Part shown: positions 42,765-49,771 of the stretch, piece after piece
Layout of the letters: every line of letters begins with the position of its first letter
How positions within the stretch are numbered: the first letter of the stretch is position 1
Origin: a virus
DNA length: 56,262 nucleotides
IMG/VR virus record: IMGVR_UViG_3300009506_000039
Location: 1 to 56,262 of that record
Direction: 5' to 3' (one strand)
The notes under the pieces: model-generated
What the model saw: only the letters and a program-made list of their open reading frames with translations
What the model was told of the DNA's origin: nothing
Database searches by the model: none
Program-made: the position numbers and the translations under genes

Positions 42765-43073
42765 TTACTCGTCGAGCTTGTCGTCGTCGATCACGCGCTC
42801 GTCAAAGTGTGACGAGAGCTCGAACTCAAGATCGGGGCTGCGCTTTGTCGAGCAGTGCAAGAGCACTGCGAACTTGACCCATGTCTCAGTGTTCATGCAC
42901 AAGCGCCCACACATGCCCCCGTCCTGATATACAGTCACATGAGTGTGAGTCGTGTTTTGCTCTGTGATGTAAAAGACGAGCTTGGGACGACTGCGCCCAG
43001 ACAAGAGCGGATCAACGCTTGAGTCGAGAGCCCCGATCATCGTTGCTATGTCAGTGTACAATCGCCAAGTCAT
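42765..43073 (-). CDS. Hypothetical protein
   Basis: A 102-residue protein from ATG 43073, in ATGA overlap with the gene upstream. The start extended to 43160 is Arg-rich and overlapping, so trimmed. It has PKLVFYITEQNTTHTHVTVYQDGG strands and an acidic tail. Function unknown. Confidence 0.5.
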   Translation of the reverse strand: MTWRLYTDIATMIGALDSSVDPLLSGRSRPKLVFYITEQNTTHTHVTVYQDGGMCGRLCMNTETWVKFAVLLHCSTKRSPDLEFELSSHFDERVIDDDKLDE

Positions 43074-43693
43074 TTGTCCCTCCCGATCTCGATCTCGAAC
43101 TCGACGGGCATGCGCTCTTGATCGCCCGCGTCCTCGGGTACGCGCAAGTACAAGCTGCACGTCATGCCGAGAGCGTCAAAGACGCCCGTCCCGTCGTCTC
43201 TGAGGATTGCGAACTCTGCGCGATCACGCGGGCCGCACTTGTCGTGCAAGTCTGCACGCCCGGCGACTTGCACCTCTCGCAAGTCTGCGAACTTGAGACG
43301 CCCAACCGCGTGCACTGCGCTTGCATACACTCGCATGAACTCTTGCAGCAAGAGCGCGCGCTCGTCTGTCGTCTCTGTCGTGCGCACGTCCAGGCGTGTG
43401 TACGTCTGCCCGAGTGCGCCTAACCCCCTGCGGCTCACAAAGTCGCCCGTCTCATTCTTGCTCACGAGCCAGAACGCATGTAAGCTGTCGTCGATCTCGT
43501 GACGACTCACGGGTCGCCCAGACAGAGCGGCCATGCTCGTGCGCCCAGTACTCGGCAAGTCGATCTCGCCCGAGATCGTGATCTCGCGGTAGCCGACTCT
43601 GATCGAGAGCGTCATGCGCTTGTACTCCGTGACGTACTCGTGCAGTGTGTACGTGCGCTCATAAAAAGACGTCTGCCTCTGTGTGTGTTTCAC
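43070..43693 (-). CDS. Hypothetical protein
   Basis: A 207-residue protein with a GTG start in GTGA overlap. It has alternating strands (MTLSIRVGYREITISGEIDLP, CSLYLRVPED) and a helical insert (LLLQEFMRVYASAVHAVGRL). The pattern could be a jelly-roll or beta-sandwich. No family recognised. Confidence 0.5.
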   Translation of the reverse strand: MKHTQRQTSFYERTYTLHEYVTEYKRMTLSIRVGYREITISGEIDLPSTGRTSMAALSGRPVSRHEIDDSLHAFWLVSKNETGDFVSRRGLGALGQTYTRLDVRTTETTDERALLLQEFMRVYASAVHAVGRLKFADLREVQVAGRADLHDKCGPRDRAEFAILRDDGTGVFDALGMTCSLYLRVPEDAGDQERMPVEFEIEIGRDK

Positions 43694-44178
43694 TCTTTCG
43701 CCTCCTTACTGCTCAAGTCGACTCTTTGCTCGACGAACTCAAGAAACCCGATCACGTCTTGCTTGCTTGTGTATCCCGATCGGGGCATTGCAAGTGCCCA
43801 CGCTAGATCGTCGAGCTCGATCAGCTTGATCTCGCAAAAGTCGCGCAGCCCGTATGCTATGCTCTCATACCAGCTTCCGTGCTGTGGGGGCGTCTCAAGC
43901 TGTGCTTTCGCTCTCATGTACGCGCTCACGAACTCGGGCGACGGCGTGATCTTGCTGCGCTCGACCCATCCCTTGCCATCGCACTCATTGCACTTGCCGA
44001 GATTGTCTGCGCAAAAGTCGCACACGCCCGAGCCCCCGCACTCGTCGCAGTCTGCGCCCATCTTGTCTTGCCCGATCCCGTTGCACTCTTGACAATCGCC
44101 CGTCCCTGCGCACTCGGGGCACTTGCCATCACCGTCGCAATTGTCACATCGCTTTTGCCACTTGCGATCGTTGCTCAT
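43690..44178 (-). CDS. DnaJ-type zinc-finger protein without a J domain
   Basis: A 162-residue protein. Residues 11-68 carry CxxC repeats in DnaJ style: CDNCDGDG, CPECAGTG, CQECNGIG, CDECGGSG, CDFC and CNECDGKG. This is the cysteine-rich zinc domain of Hsp40 proteins, which binds unfolded protein. No HPD-containing J domain is present and the C-terminal 90 residues are unrelated. It may bind a protein client or a host chaperone. AGAGGAG upstream. Confidence 0.75.
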   Translation of the reverse strand: MSNDRKWQKRCDNCDGDGKCPECAGTGDCQECNGIGQDKMGADCDECGGSGVCDFCADNLGKCNECDGKGWVERSKITPSPEFVSAYMRAKAQLETPPQHGSWYESIAYGLRDFCEIKLIELDDLAWALAMPRSGYTSKQDVIGFLEFVEQRVDLSSKEAKE

Positions 44179-44193
44179 TCTGATCTCCTCTCA

Positions 44194-44227
44194 GAGAGCG
44201 CGCGCTCTCTGTGCTGCGCGCGCTCTC
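44194..44227 (-). other. GC-rich hairpin 5' of a ribosome binding site
   Basis: GAGAGCGCGCGC (44194-44205) pairs with GCGCGCGCTCTC (44216-44227), 12 bp, loop 10. No T tract follows on -. It is directly before the AGAGGAG of the gene at 44178. The arms are the same 12 bases as in the hairpin at 46243. Confidence 0.7.
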
Positions 44228-44238
44228 GTTCTCGACTT

Positions 44239-45828
44239 TTAGTTCCAATTGATCTTTTGCTCTTTGAGCTCGGCAAGTTCGTCGGCAAGTTCGTCGCGCA
44301 AGTCGTCGACGAGCTCGTCAGTGCGAACGTCGACAGAGAACGGACGCCACGGACCCGCCCAACCCTGCGCGCTCTGCACGTGCGCGATAAAGTCGTCTTT
44401 CTCTGGATCGTCCTCAAGCTCTCTGTACTTGTCGTCGTCTCTGTGCGACTCTGCGATCCTCAGGATCGCAGTTCTGACGTCTGCCTCAAATTGCTCCTTG
44501 AGCTCTTGCAAGCGCTCGAACTCTGCCTTTAGTGCAGCATAGTCGTCATTCTCGTCGAGTACGTCGTCGACAAGCTCGTCGGCTGCGCGTCCACTGTCTG
44601 GCTTGCACTCGTCGCGCAGAGCAGAGACAATCGTCTCGAACGGCAGTGCGCGGAGCACTGCCTCTGCGATCAATTTGTAGTACCAGCGGGTGGGCAAGCT
44701 CTCAACCTCAAACCCCTTGGGCATGCTGTCAGAGAGATCGAGCTCGTCGTGCACGTGCCCGCACGCTTTGCACGTGTGCTGCCCGGCCAGAGCAAAGGGA
44801 GCGGTGGCGAACTCATAACGCGGGCCGGACCCTATCACGATCCACGACTCCCCGCACTGCTCACAAGTCGCAGTGTATAGCGCGTGCTCGTCTGCCCAAG
44901 TCTGATATCCCTTGTTCGAGACTTTGACAGAGTACGCGGCGCGCGCCCACTTGGGGGCAGCGGTCGCAAGCATCTTGCTCCCGTCGTCTCTCGTCTCGGC
45001 AAAGCTCTCGGGCTCGACGCCGACGCGCACGTCGATCACGTGCGGGGTGTAACGTCTGATCTGTTCTGCGAACGTCGGCGCGATCACGCTCTCGCCGTCG
45101 CAGTCATAATCAGAGATCGTCAAGCACAAGATCGGGCGCTCTCTAGTCACATACGGCATGCGCCCGTTCTCTGTCAAAGTGAACGCAGAGCGGAGCGCTT
45201 TCTCTGTCGCAGCGCGCCCCATCTTGCCTTTGCCCGAGACGAGCAGAGCGGCCCCGGTTGCTTGCGCGGCAGTGCGAAAGTCTTGGAACAGGCTGTCTTT
45301 TTCGACGCACAAGACGAGGTTGAGCCCCTGAAAGAGTCGATCATAGAATCGCTCGATCATTCTTGACGCGTCCTCGACCCACAAGTCTTTGTATGTGAGC
45401 CCCTGATCGACGAGCCCCCCGTAAGCGTCCGACTGTCGCCCGTTCCACAGACGATCATTGTACTCTCGCACGCCCTGACTGTTGATCTCATAATCGCCGA
45501 GCAAGTCTGCAAGGGGCTGTGCAATCTCTGCCTTAAAGTACGCGTACCAGTGGCGGCGGAGCGCTTTGAGCTCGTGATCGCCCTCTGGCCCGCCCTGCTC
45601 GTCAAAGATCGCCATTTGACAGACGACGGCGGCGCGACAGACGGCGGCACGAGAAAAGCCGGGCAACGTCTCAAGCGCTGCGCTCAAGTCGGGGTCGCGC
45701 AAGACCTCAGCCACGGGGTTTGCGTCTCGCGGCAGTCTTTTCGTGCTGTAGCCCGCATGGTGCACGAGCGCTGCGCCGAACTCGTCAAGATAATCCGTCC
45801 ATCGGGTTCCACTCTGCGTGTGTCTCAT
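44239..45828 (-). CDS. Topoisomerase VI-A/Spo11-like TOPRIM protein
   Basis: A 529-residue protein; ATG 45828 has GAAAGAGAGATCA upstream. The TOPRIM domain has VEKDSLFQDF (Glu176), LLVSGKGKMGRAATEKAL (from about 196), and CLTISDYDCDGESVI with D240-x-D242-x2-G245, as in Topo VI-A and Spo11. The N-terminal CAP-like part has LRRHWYAYFK (90-99), where Tyr95 or Tyr97 could be the cleaving tyrosine. A zinc site (TCEQCGESW, HTCKACGHVH) follows, which is unusual. No B subunit (GHKL ATPase) is recognised in the window. It probably cuts or nicks DNA or acts alone like Mini-A proteins. Confidence 0.65.
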   Translation of the reverse strand: MRHTQSGTRWTDYLDEFGAALVHHAGYSTKRLPRDANPVAEVLRDPDLSAALETLPGFSRAAVCRAAVVCQMAIFDEQGGPEGDHELKALRRHWYAYFKAEIAQPLADLLGDYEINSQGVREYNDRLWNGRQSDAYGGLVDQGLTYKDLWVEDASRMIERFYDRLFQGLNLVLCVEKDSLFQDFRTAAQATGAALLVSGKGKMGRAATEKALRSAFTLTENGRMPYVTRERPILCLTISDYDCDGESVIAPTFAEQIRRYTPHVIDVRVGVEPESFAETRDDGSKMLATAAPKWARAAYSVKVSNKGYQTWADEHALYTATCEQCGESWIVIGSGPRYEFATAPFALAGQHTCKACGHVHDELDLSDSMPKGFEVESLPTRWYYKLIAEAVLRALPFETIVSALRDECKPDSGRAADELVDDVLDENDDYAALKAEFERLQELKEQFEADVRTAILRIAESHRDDDKYRELEDDPEKDDFIAHVQSAQGWAGPWRPFSVDVRTDELVDDLRDELADELAELKEQKINWN

Positions 45829-45846
45829 TGATCTCTCTTTCTGCGC

Positions 45847-45906
45847 CCGTGCTCTGCACGGCTGCGAGTGTGAGCGCGCGCACTTTGAGACGTCGTGCGC
45901 GCGCTC
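45847..45906 (-). other. Double hairpin 5' of a ribosome binding site
   Basis: GAGCGCGCGCAC (45872-45883) pairs with GTGCGCGCGCTC (45895-45906), 12 bp. A second hairpin, CCGTGC/GCACGG (45847-45861), stands between it and the ribosome binding site of the gene at 45828. No T tract. Confidence 0.7.
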
Positions 45907-45913
45907 GTGTTTG

Positions 45914-46225
45914 CTAGTCGATCTTGACGTATACTTGACGAGCAAGGATCGTGTGCTCGTGCGCGATCTCGCGGTTTGGCTGGCGCGAGTCGAGATCAAG
46001 GGTAAAGACTTTGAGCTCATACGCTTGCAGAGCGATCAAGTCCCAGAGCGCGCCCAGACTCAAGTACTCGTCGATCAAGTCTGCGAGTCGTGCGGCTGCG
46101 GCGTCGAGCACGTCGTCTGTACTCTCGACGCGCTCGTCAAAAGAGACGGTCCACTCGATCTTGATCTCTTGCACTCTGGGGGCGCTCTCTCTGCATACTG
46201 TGTGCTCGGCTCGAACTGTCAACAT
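45914..46225 (-). CDS. Hypothetical protein
   Basis: A 103-residue protein from ATG 46225 with GAAAGAGAGC upstream. It has IKIEWTVSFDERVESTDDV and a helix AAARLADLIDEYLSLGALWDL, then a C-terminal strand ARQVYVKID. Function unknown. Confidence 0.5.
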   Translation of the reverse strand: MLTVRAEHTVCRESAPRVQEIKIEWTVSFDERVESTDDVLDAAAARLADLIDEYLSLGALWDLIALQAYELKVFTLDLDSRQPNREIAHEHTILARQVYVKID

Positions 46226-46242
46226 GTGCTTGCTCTCTTTCT

Positions 46243-46277
46243 GAGAGCGCGCGCTCGTGTAAGCTGCGCGCGCTCTC
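46243..46277 (-). other. GC-rich hairpin 5' of a ribosome binding site
   Basis: GAGAGCGCGCGC (46243-46254) pairs with GCGCGCGCTCTC (46266-46277), 12 bp, loop 11. Same arms as the hairpin at 44194. It precedes the ribosome binding site of the gene at 46225. Confidence 0.7.
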
Positions 46278-46290
46278 GATTGCGTCGACT

Positions 46291-46791
46291 TTACAGAAAG
46301 GCGACGGGCTCGTCGTTCTCAAAGTTCAGATCAAAGAGCGCGATCTCGTTCGTCAAGCGCTCGACGTGCGCTTTGTGCTCTTGTATCTTGCGCAGAGCTT
46401 GAGGGCTCAAGCGCACGACTGCGGCGTCTGTCGAGTTCAAGTACTGGTGGGTGCGGCTCGTGCGTGCTAGTCTCAAGCGCTCGATTGCGGCGCTGTGCAG
46501 CTTGCGCGCAGCGTGCAGCCCTTCCCATGTCGACTCGTCGAGCTCTGACTCAAAAGTGACGCTCACGTCGAGCGTGTACGTGGTCGGTCCCCCGTATGAG
46601 TTCTCACGGTGGCGGCTGATCTCGACAATCTCGGCGCTCTGCGAGAGCTCGAACGCGCGCGCGGCGATCTCGACGTCGTCGTCGAGTGCAAGCGCAAGCT
46701 CGACGTCGATCTCAAAGTACATGCGGTGCTCGTCGGAAAACGCGGCTTCTGGGACTGTGCTCGTGACTGTGAGACTTGCTTGCTTTTGCAT
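46291..46791 (-). CDS. Hypothetical protein
   Basis: A 166-residue protein, ATG 46791, with GAAAGAGAGC upstream, first gene behind promoter 46845. The N-terminal half alternates strands (ASLTVTSTVPEAAF, YFEIDVELALALDDD), and the C-terminal half is helical (RKLHSAAIERLRLARTS, RKIQEHKAHVERLTNEI). Function unknown. Confidence 0.5.
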   Translation of the reverse strand: MQKQASLTVTSTVPEAAFSDEHRMYFEIDVELALALDDDVEIAARAFELSQSAEIVEISRHRENSYGGPTTYTLDVSVTFESELDESTWEGLHAARKLHSAAIERLRLARTSRTHQYLNSTDAAVVRLSPQALRKIQEHKAHVERLTNEIALFDLNFENDEPVAFL

Positions 46792-46844
46792 CTTGTGTGC
46801 TCTCTTTCTGTGTGTGTGTGCGCTCTCTCATATGGTACGACTAG

Positions 46845-46873
46845 ATTATATCACGCCGCAGAAAGTGTGTCAA
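46845..46873 (-). promoter_or_regulatory. Early promoter P3 (leftward)
   Basis: On the - strand TTGACA (46868-46873), a 17-base spacer and TATAAT (46845-46850) in TGATATAATCTAGTCGTACC. The upstream 118 bases to the terminator hold no gene; a lone TATAAT at 46917 on + lacks a good -35. Confidence 0.92.
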
Positions 46874-46991
46874 GAGGCACTTTTCTGCAATGATACAGAA
46901 CGATGCACGAACGATGTATAATGATACATACCGAACGCACGACTTTTGCGTCTTTTTCGAGCTCGGCACAATTGACTTTTGCTCGACGCAC

Positions 46992-47039
46992 AAAAAAAGC
47001 GCAGACTTTGACGAAAAGCTCACAAAGTCTGCGCTTTTT
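46992..47039. terminator. Rho-independent terminator, bidirectional
   Basis: A 17-bp stem (46994-47010 with 47023-47039; core GCGCAGACTTTG). On - it is followed by seven Us (As at 46992-46998 on +). It ends the unit at 47054 and isolates promoter P3. Confidence 0.93.
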
Positions 47040-47053
47040 GCGCTATGCGCTCA

Positions 47054-48001
47054 TCATTCTCTCAATTGCTCTGCGCTCGGTTGCTCGTCGTTCGGTCCCC
47101 CGCACAGTTCCTCAAGCTGCACGGACAGTCTTTCGAGTCGCACCTCAAGCAAGTCGGCCTCATACTGCGGCTCTGTCTTGAGAGTGTGATCGTCGTTGCG
47201 CTTGCTCTCGTCTGTCATAATCGCGCGCAGACGGCGGGCGCCATCGTCGATTGCAGCTTGTACAGTCTCAGCCGTCGCGCTGCGGCTGTGTGCAAACTCA
47301 TACACGCGCATGCCGTCGATGTACTCTTGACCCATAGCGATCAAGTACGCTGTCTCTCGTGCGAACAGCGCAGCGCCCTTGATCTGGGCTTGCTCGACTG
47401 CGCGTCGAGTGTTCGATCCGCCCTGGCTCGACGTCGCGCGATCGAGAACGAACTCTTGAGCGCGATCGTACTCTTTGCAGACTTGATCGAGCAAGCACAC
47501 GCACGCGTGCGCCATGTCTCTCTCGACGAGCACTTGACGAGCAATCGACAAGCACTTGCCCGCGCGCTCTGCCTGCGCCTCGGCCGTGAGCGCTTCCTCT
47601 GCATTGTACGCCATAGCGTCGGCAAGGCTCTGGCTCCCGAGTCGACGCTCAAAGCGCTTGAGCGCTTCCGCGTGCTTACGTATCATACTCTCAAGATCGC
47701 GTCTGAGAGAGCGCCACGCATAGAGCGTGGGCAAGGGGCCCATCGGCAAGCTCTTGCGCTCGTCTGATATGCGCTCACGTTCGCGCTTGAGCACATCATA
47801 GTGCCTCTGTACTGCGGCGCGGAGCGCGCCGTTTTTCGTTCTGATCTCGTCTGACTTGTCGTCGTCGATTGCTTTGATCTGGACGTCGAGCGCGTGGGCT
47901 GCGCTGTGCAGTGCCCATGCTCTGTTCATTGTAATGGCATTGATCTCGTGGGCGGGACGCGTGCGGCTATCGGCTGATCTCAGTTCGCTTGCGCTTGTCA
48001 T
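47054..48001 (-). CDS. Hypothetical coiled-coil protein
   Basis: A 315-residue protein from ATG 48001 with AGAGAGAGAGC upstream. It is almost all helical, with heptad-like segments (VLKRERERISDERKSL, LRRDLESMIRKHAEALKRFERRL, LLEVRLERLSVQLEEL). It follows the metallopeptidase in one unit. A scaffold or DNA-associated role is possible. Not recognised. Confidence 0.55.
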   Translation of the reverse strand: MTSASELRSADSRTRPAHEINAITMNRAWALHSAAHALDVQIKAIDDDKSDEIRTKNGALRAAVQRHYDVLKRERERISDERKSLPMGPLPTLYAWRSLRRDLESMIRKHAEALKRFERRLGSQSLADAMAYNAEEALTAEAQAERAGKCLSIARQVLVERDMAHACVCLLDQVCKEYDRAQEFVLDRATSSQGGSNTRRAVEQAQIKGAALFARETAYLIAMGQEYIDGMRVYEFAHSRSATAETVQAAIDDGARRLRAIMTDESKRNDDHTLKTEPQYEADLLEVRLERLSVQLEELCGGPNDEQPSAEQLRE

Positions 48002-48019
48002 TTTGTGTGCTCTCTCTCT

Positions 48020-48049
48020 GCGCTCGTGAGCTCTCACGCTCACGAGCGC
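48020..48049 (-). other. Hairpin 5' of a ribosome binding site
   Basis: GCGCTCGTGAGC (48020-48031) pairs with GCTCACGAGCGC (48038-48049), 12 bp with a 6-base loop, before AGAGAGAGAGC of the gene at 48001. No T tract. Confidence 0.7.
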
Positions 48050-48069
48050 GCTATAGTGCGAATCGACAC

Positions 48070-48822
48070 TTACAGATCGACAAAGTACTCGTCGACGAGC
48101 GCTTGCAGAGTCTCGACAAAGAGCTCGTCGTGTTTTGCGTCTTGATCGCGATTCTTGAGCATGTACGTCTCATAATCGGAGCGCATCGCGCGGGCGATCA
48201 CGTGCGCGCACTCGTGCAGTACGATTGCGACGCGCGCGCGATTGTCGCGGATCGTCGGGTACACTGCGGAGAGCTCGTGCGTCTTGACGTTCTCTGTAAG
48301 CTCATACTCGTCGCCCCAGACGTTCGACTCTGCGACGATTGTGTACTCTGCAAGCCCCTCTTGCTCGGCGCACTCAAGCTCGTGCTGCATAAAGCACAAA
48401 GTCTGCACAGTGCGGGGCGGTTCGCTATAGTACTTGCGAACAAAAAAGCCCGTTCGCCCTTGCCCCTGATCGACTTTGATCTCGACGCCCTTGACCCCGT
48501 ACTCGATCAAGATTGTGCGTGCGAGACGTTCGACTTGCTGCGCGCGCTTGTGGCGCTTGCTTACGCTGCGCTTGCGCGTCTCAAGCTCGTCGTCAAGCTC
48601 TGCGATCTCTGCTCTCTGCGCGCGCACGTCTGCAAGCATCTTGGCAAGCGCGTCTTGCGCGCTCGTGCTCTTGACTGTGTACGCTGTCTTGTTCGTTGCG
48701 TCGAGTGCGATCTTGTCGAGTGCGTCTTGCTCTCGCATCCCGCAGACTGGACAGGCAATGATTGTGCGGAATGTCTCAGAAATGTCGATCATCGTCTTGT
48801 GGCAGGTCGGGCACTTTGTCAT
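48070..48822 (-). CDS. Zinc-ribbon HExxH metallopeptidase, SprT/minigluzincin-like
   Basis: A 250-residue protein; ATG 48822 precedes MTKCPTC and has GAAAGAGAGC upstream. N-terminal zinc ribbon CPTC-x16-CPVC (4-27), a coiled-coil linker (about 60-100), and a C-terminal peptidase with VLHECAHVIA (His203, Glu204, His207) and KHDELFVETL (His231 as possible third ligand). The core fits SprT/Wss1-like enzymes, which in cells cut protein-DNA crosslinks. It is the first gene behind promoter P4, so an early role such as removing host DNA-bound proteins is plausible. Substrate unknown. Confidence 0.7.
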   Translation of the reverse strand: MTKCPTCHKTMIDISETFRTIIACPVCGMREQDALDKIALDATNKTAYTVKSTSAQDALAKMLADVRAQRAEIAELDDELETRKRSVSKRHKRAQQVERLARTILIEYGVKGVEIKVDQGQGRTGFFVRKYYSEPPRTVQTLCFMQHELECAEQEGLAEYTIVAESNVWGDEYELTENVKTHELSAVYPTIRDNRARVAIVLHECAHVIARAMRSDYETYMLKNRDQDAKHDELFVETLQALVDEYFVDL

Positions 48823-48871
48823 TTTAAGCTCTCTTTCTGTGTGCGCTCTCAAACTCTCAAACACTGACTAG

Positions 48872-48900
48872 ATTATATCAGATTGCAAGAGCTCTGTCAA
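48872..48900 (-). promoter_or_regulatory. Early promoter P4 (leftward)
   Basis: On the - strand TTGACA (48895-48900), a 17-base spacer and TATAAT (48872-48877) in TGATATAATCTAGT. It drives the metallopeptidase unit and is divergent from the promoter at 49032. Confidence 0.92.
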
Positions 48901-49031
48901 GCAAGTGCCTCCGAATTGCGTAATTACCCCAATTTGGCGATATTCGGCGATATTTACCAAAACGGGCAATTTTACGCGCCCGGAAATTGACTTTTTATTG
49001 AGATCAACGTCGTCGACGCTCAAGATCGAGC
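48901..49031. other. AT-rich intergenic region with short tandem repeats
   Basis: A 131-base AT-rich stretch between divergent promoters. It contains GGCGATATT twice, spaced exactly 10 bases (48936-48944 and 48946-48954), plus imperfect palindromes (AATTGCGTAATT, CCAATTTGG). No gene. Operator, iteron or origin are candidates. Confidence 0.5.
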
Positions 49032-49061
49032 TTGACAAAAAAGAGCGCTCTGTGGTACAAT
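49032..49061 (+). promoter_or_regulatory. Rightward promoter of the ParB/PanD/terminase unit
   Basis: TTGACA (49032-49037), an 18-base spacer and TACAAT (49056-49061). The transcript begins about 115 bases before ATG 49184 and carries the attenuator at 49120-49159. Confidence 0.85.
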
Positions 49062-49119
49062 GTAGGCGTGGTGGGAGTGTTGGCGCATGACTCGACGTCA
49101 TGCAGCGTCTCTCCTTGGG

Positions 49120-49159
49120 GCGGGCGGGCGTGCTGGCGGGCAAGCCCGTCCGCTTTTTT
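49120..49159 (+). terminator. Leader terminator or attenuator
   Basis: GCGGGCGGGC (49120-49129) pairs with GCCCGTCCGC (49144-49153, one G-U), followed by six Ts (49154-49159). The inner GGCGGGC (49135-49141) can pair with the same 3' arm, giving a competing fold. A 7-bp hairpin, GCATGAC/GTCATGC (49085-49103), lies before it. It stands between promoter and first gene, so conditional termination is likely. Confidence 0.75.
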
Positions 49160-49183
49160 GTCCCTACACAGAAAGGCATGCCG

Positions 49184-49771
49184 ATGACAGACAAGAGCGT
49201 CGAGCAAGACGCGCTCGAACCTCTCACATGGACGAACGCGCAGCGCAGACTTGGCGATCTCGTTCCTCAAGACGACAACCCGAAAGAGATCGACAAAGCA
49301 AGCGCTGCACGTCTCAAGCAATCGCGCCTCAAGTTCGGACAAGTACAGACTCTCGCAATCTCCCCAGATGGGCACCTGCTCGACGGGCACCAGCGGCAAG
49401 CGGTGTGGGCCGCAGCAAAAGAGCTCGGCCCCGATCTGCTCGTCGACGTGCGCGTCGCCTCCCGTGAGCTCACCCCGCACGAGCGCCACGAGCTCACGGT
49501 TCTCTTGCAGCAAGGGACGACGGGCTCATGGGTGGGCGACAAGCTCCTCGGGTGGGGTGAGGCAGACGAGCATTTGATCGCCTGGGGACTCGACAAGTCG
49601 CAATTGCTCGACTGGCGCAGACCCGACATGCCCCCGGCTGGCGACGCAGACACAGACGTCCCCGACAGTGCATGGGGCGTCGTGATCGAGTGCGTCGACG
49701 AGGACGAGCAAGTCGAGCTCATACAAAAGCTCACAGCGGAGGGGCTGCAATGCCGAGCGCTCATATCATAA
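49184..49771 (+). CDS. ParB-like N-terminal (ParB/Srx) domain protein
   Basis: A 195-residue protein. I chose ATG 49184, seven bases after GAAAGG; the ORF from 49100 would cover the attenuator. The ParB/Srx core has VPQDDNPKEIDKASAARLKQS, VQTLAISPDGHLLDGHQRQAVW (DGHQR at 67-71), and a VDVRVASRELTPHERHEL tail. Members bind nucleotide (CTP in ParB) or act as nucleases. It leads the unit that includes an ABC ATPase, GNAT, PanD and a CoA-transferase-like gene. Likely the DNA-recognition component of that set; partition role is also possible. Confidence 0.8.
   Translation: MTDKSVEQDALEPLTWTNAQRRLGDLVPQDDNPKEIDKASAARLKQSRLKFGQVQTLAISPDGHLLDGHQRQAVWAAAKELGPDLLVDVRVASRELTPHERHELTVLLQQGTTGSWVGDKLLGWGEADEHLIAWGLDKSQLLDWRRPDMPPAGDADTDVPDSAWGVVIECVDEDEQVELIQKLTAEGLQCRALIS

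Noticed and set aside
46917-46922. TATAAT on the + strand as a rightward promoter
   Set aside because: No acceptable -35 element 16-18 bases upstream and no rightward gene follows.
49100-49183. Longer start for the ParB-like gene
   Set aside because: It would place the attenuator hairpin in coding sequence and lacks a Shine-Dalgarno; ATG 49184 has GAAAGG at good spacing.
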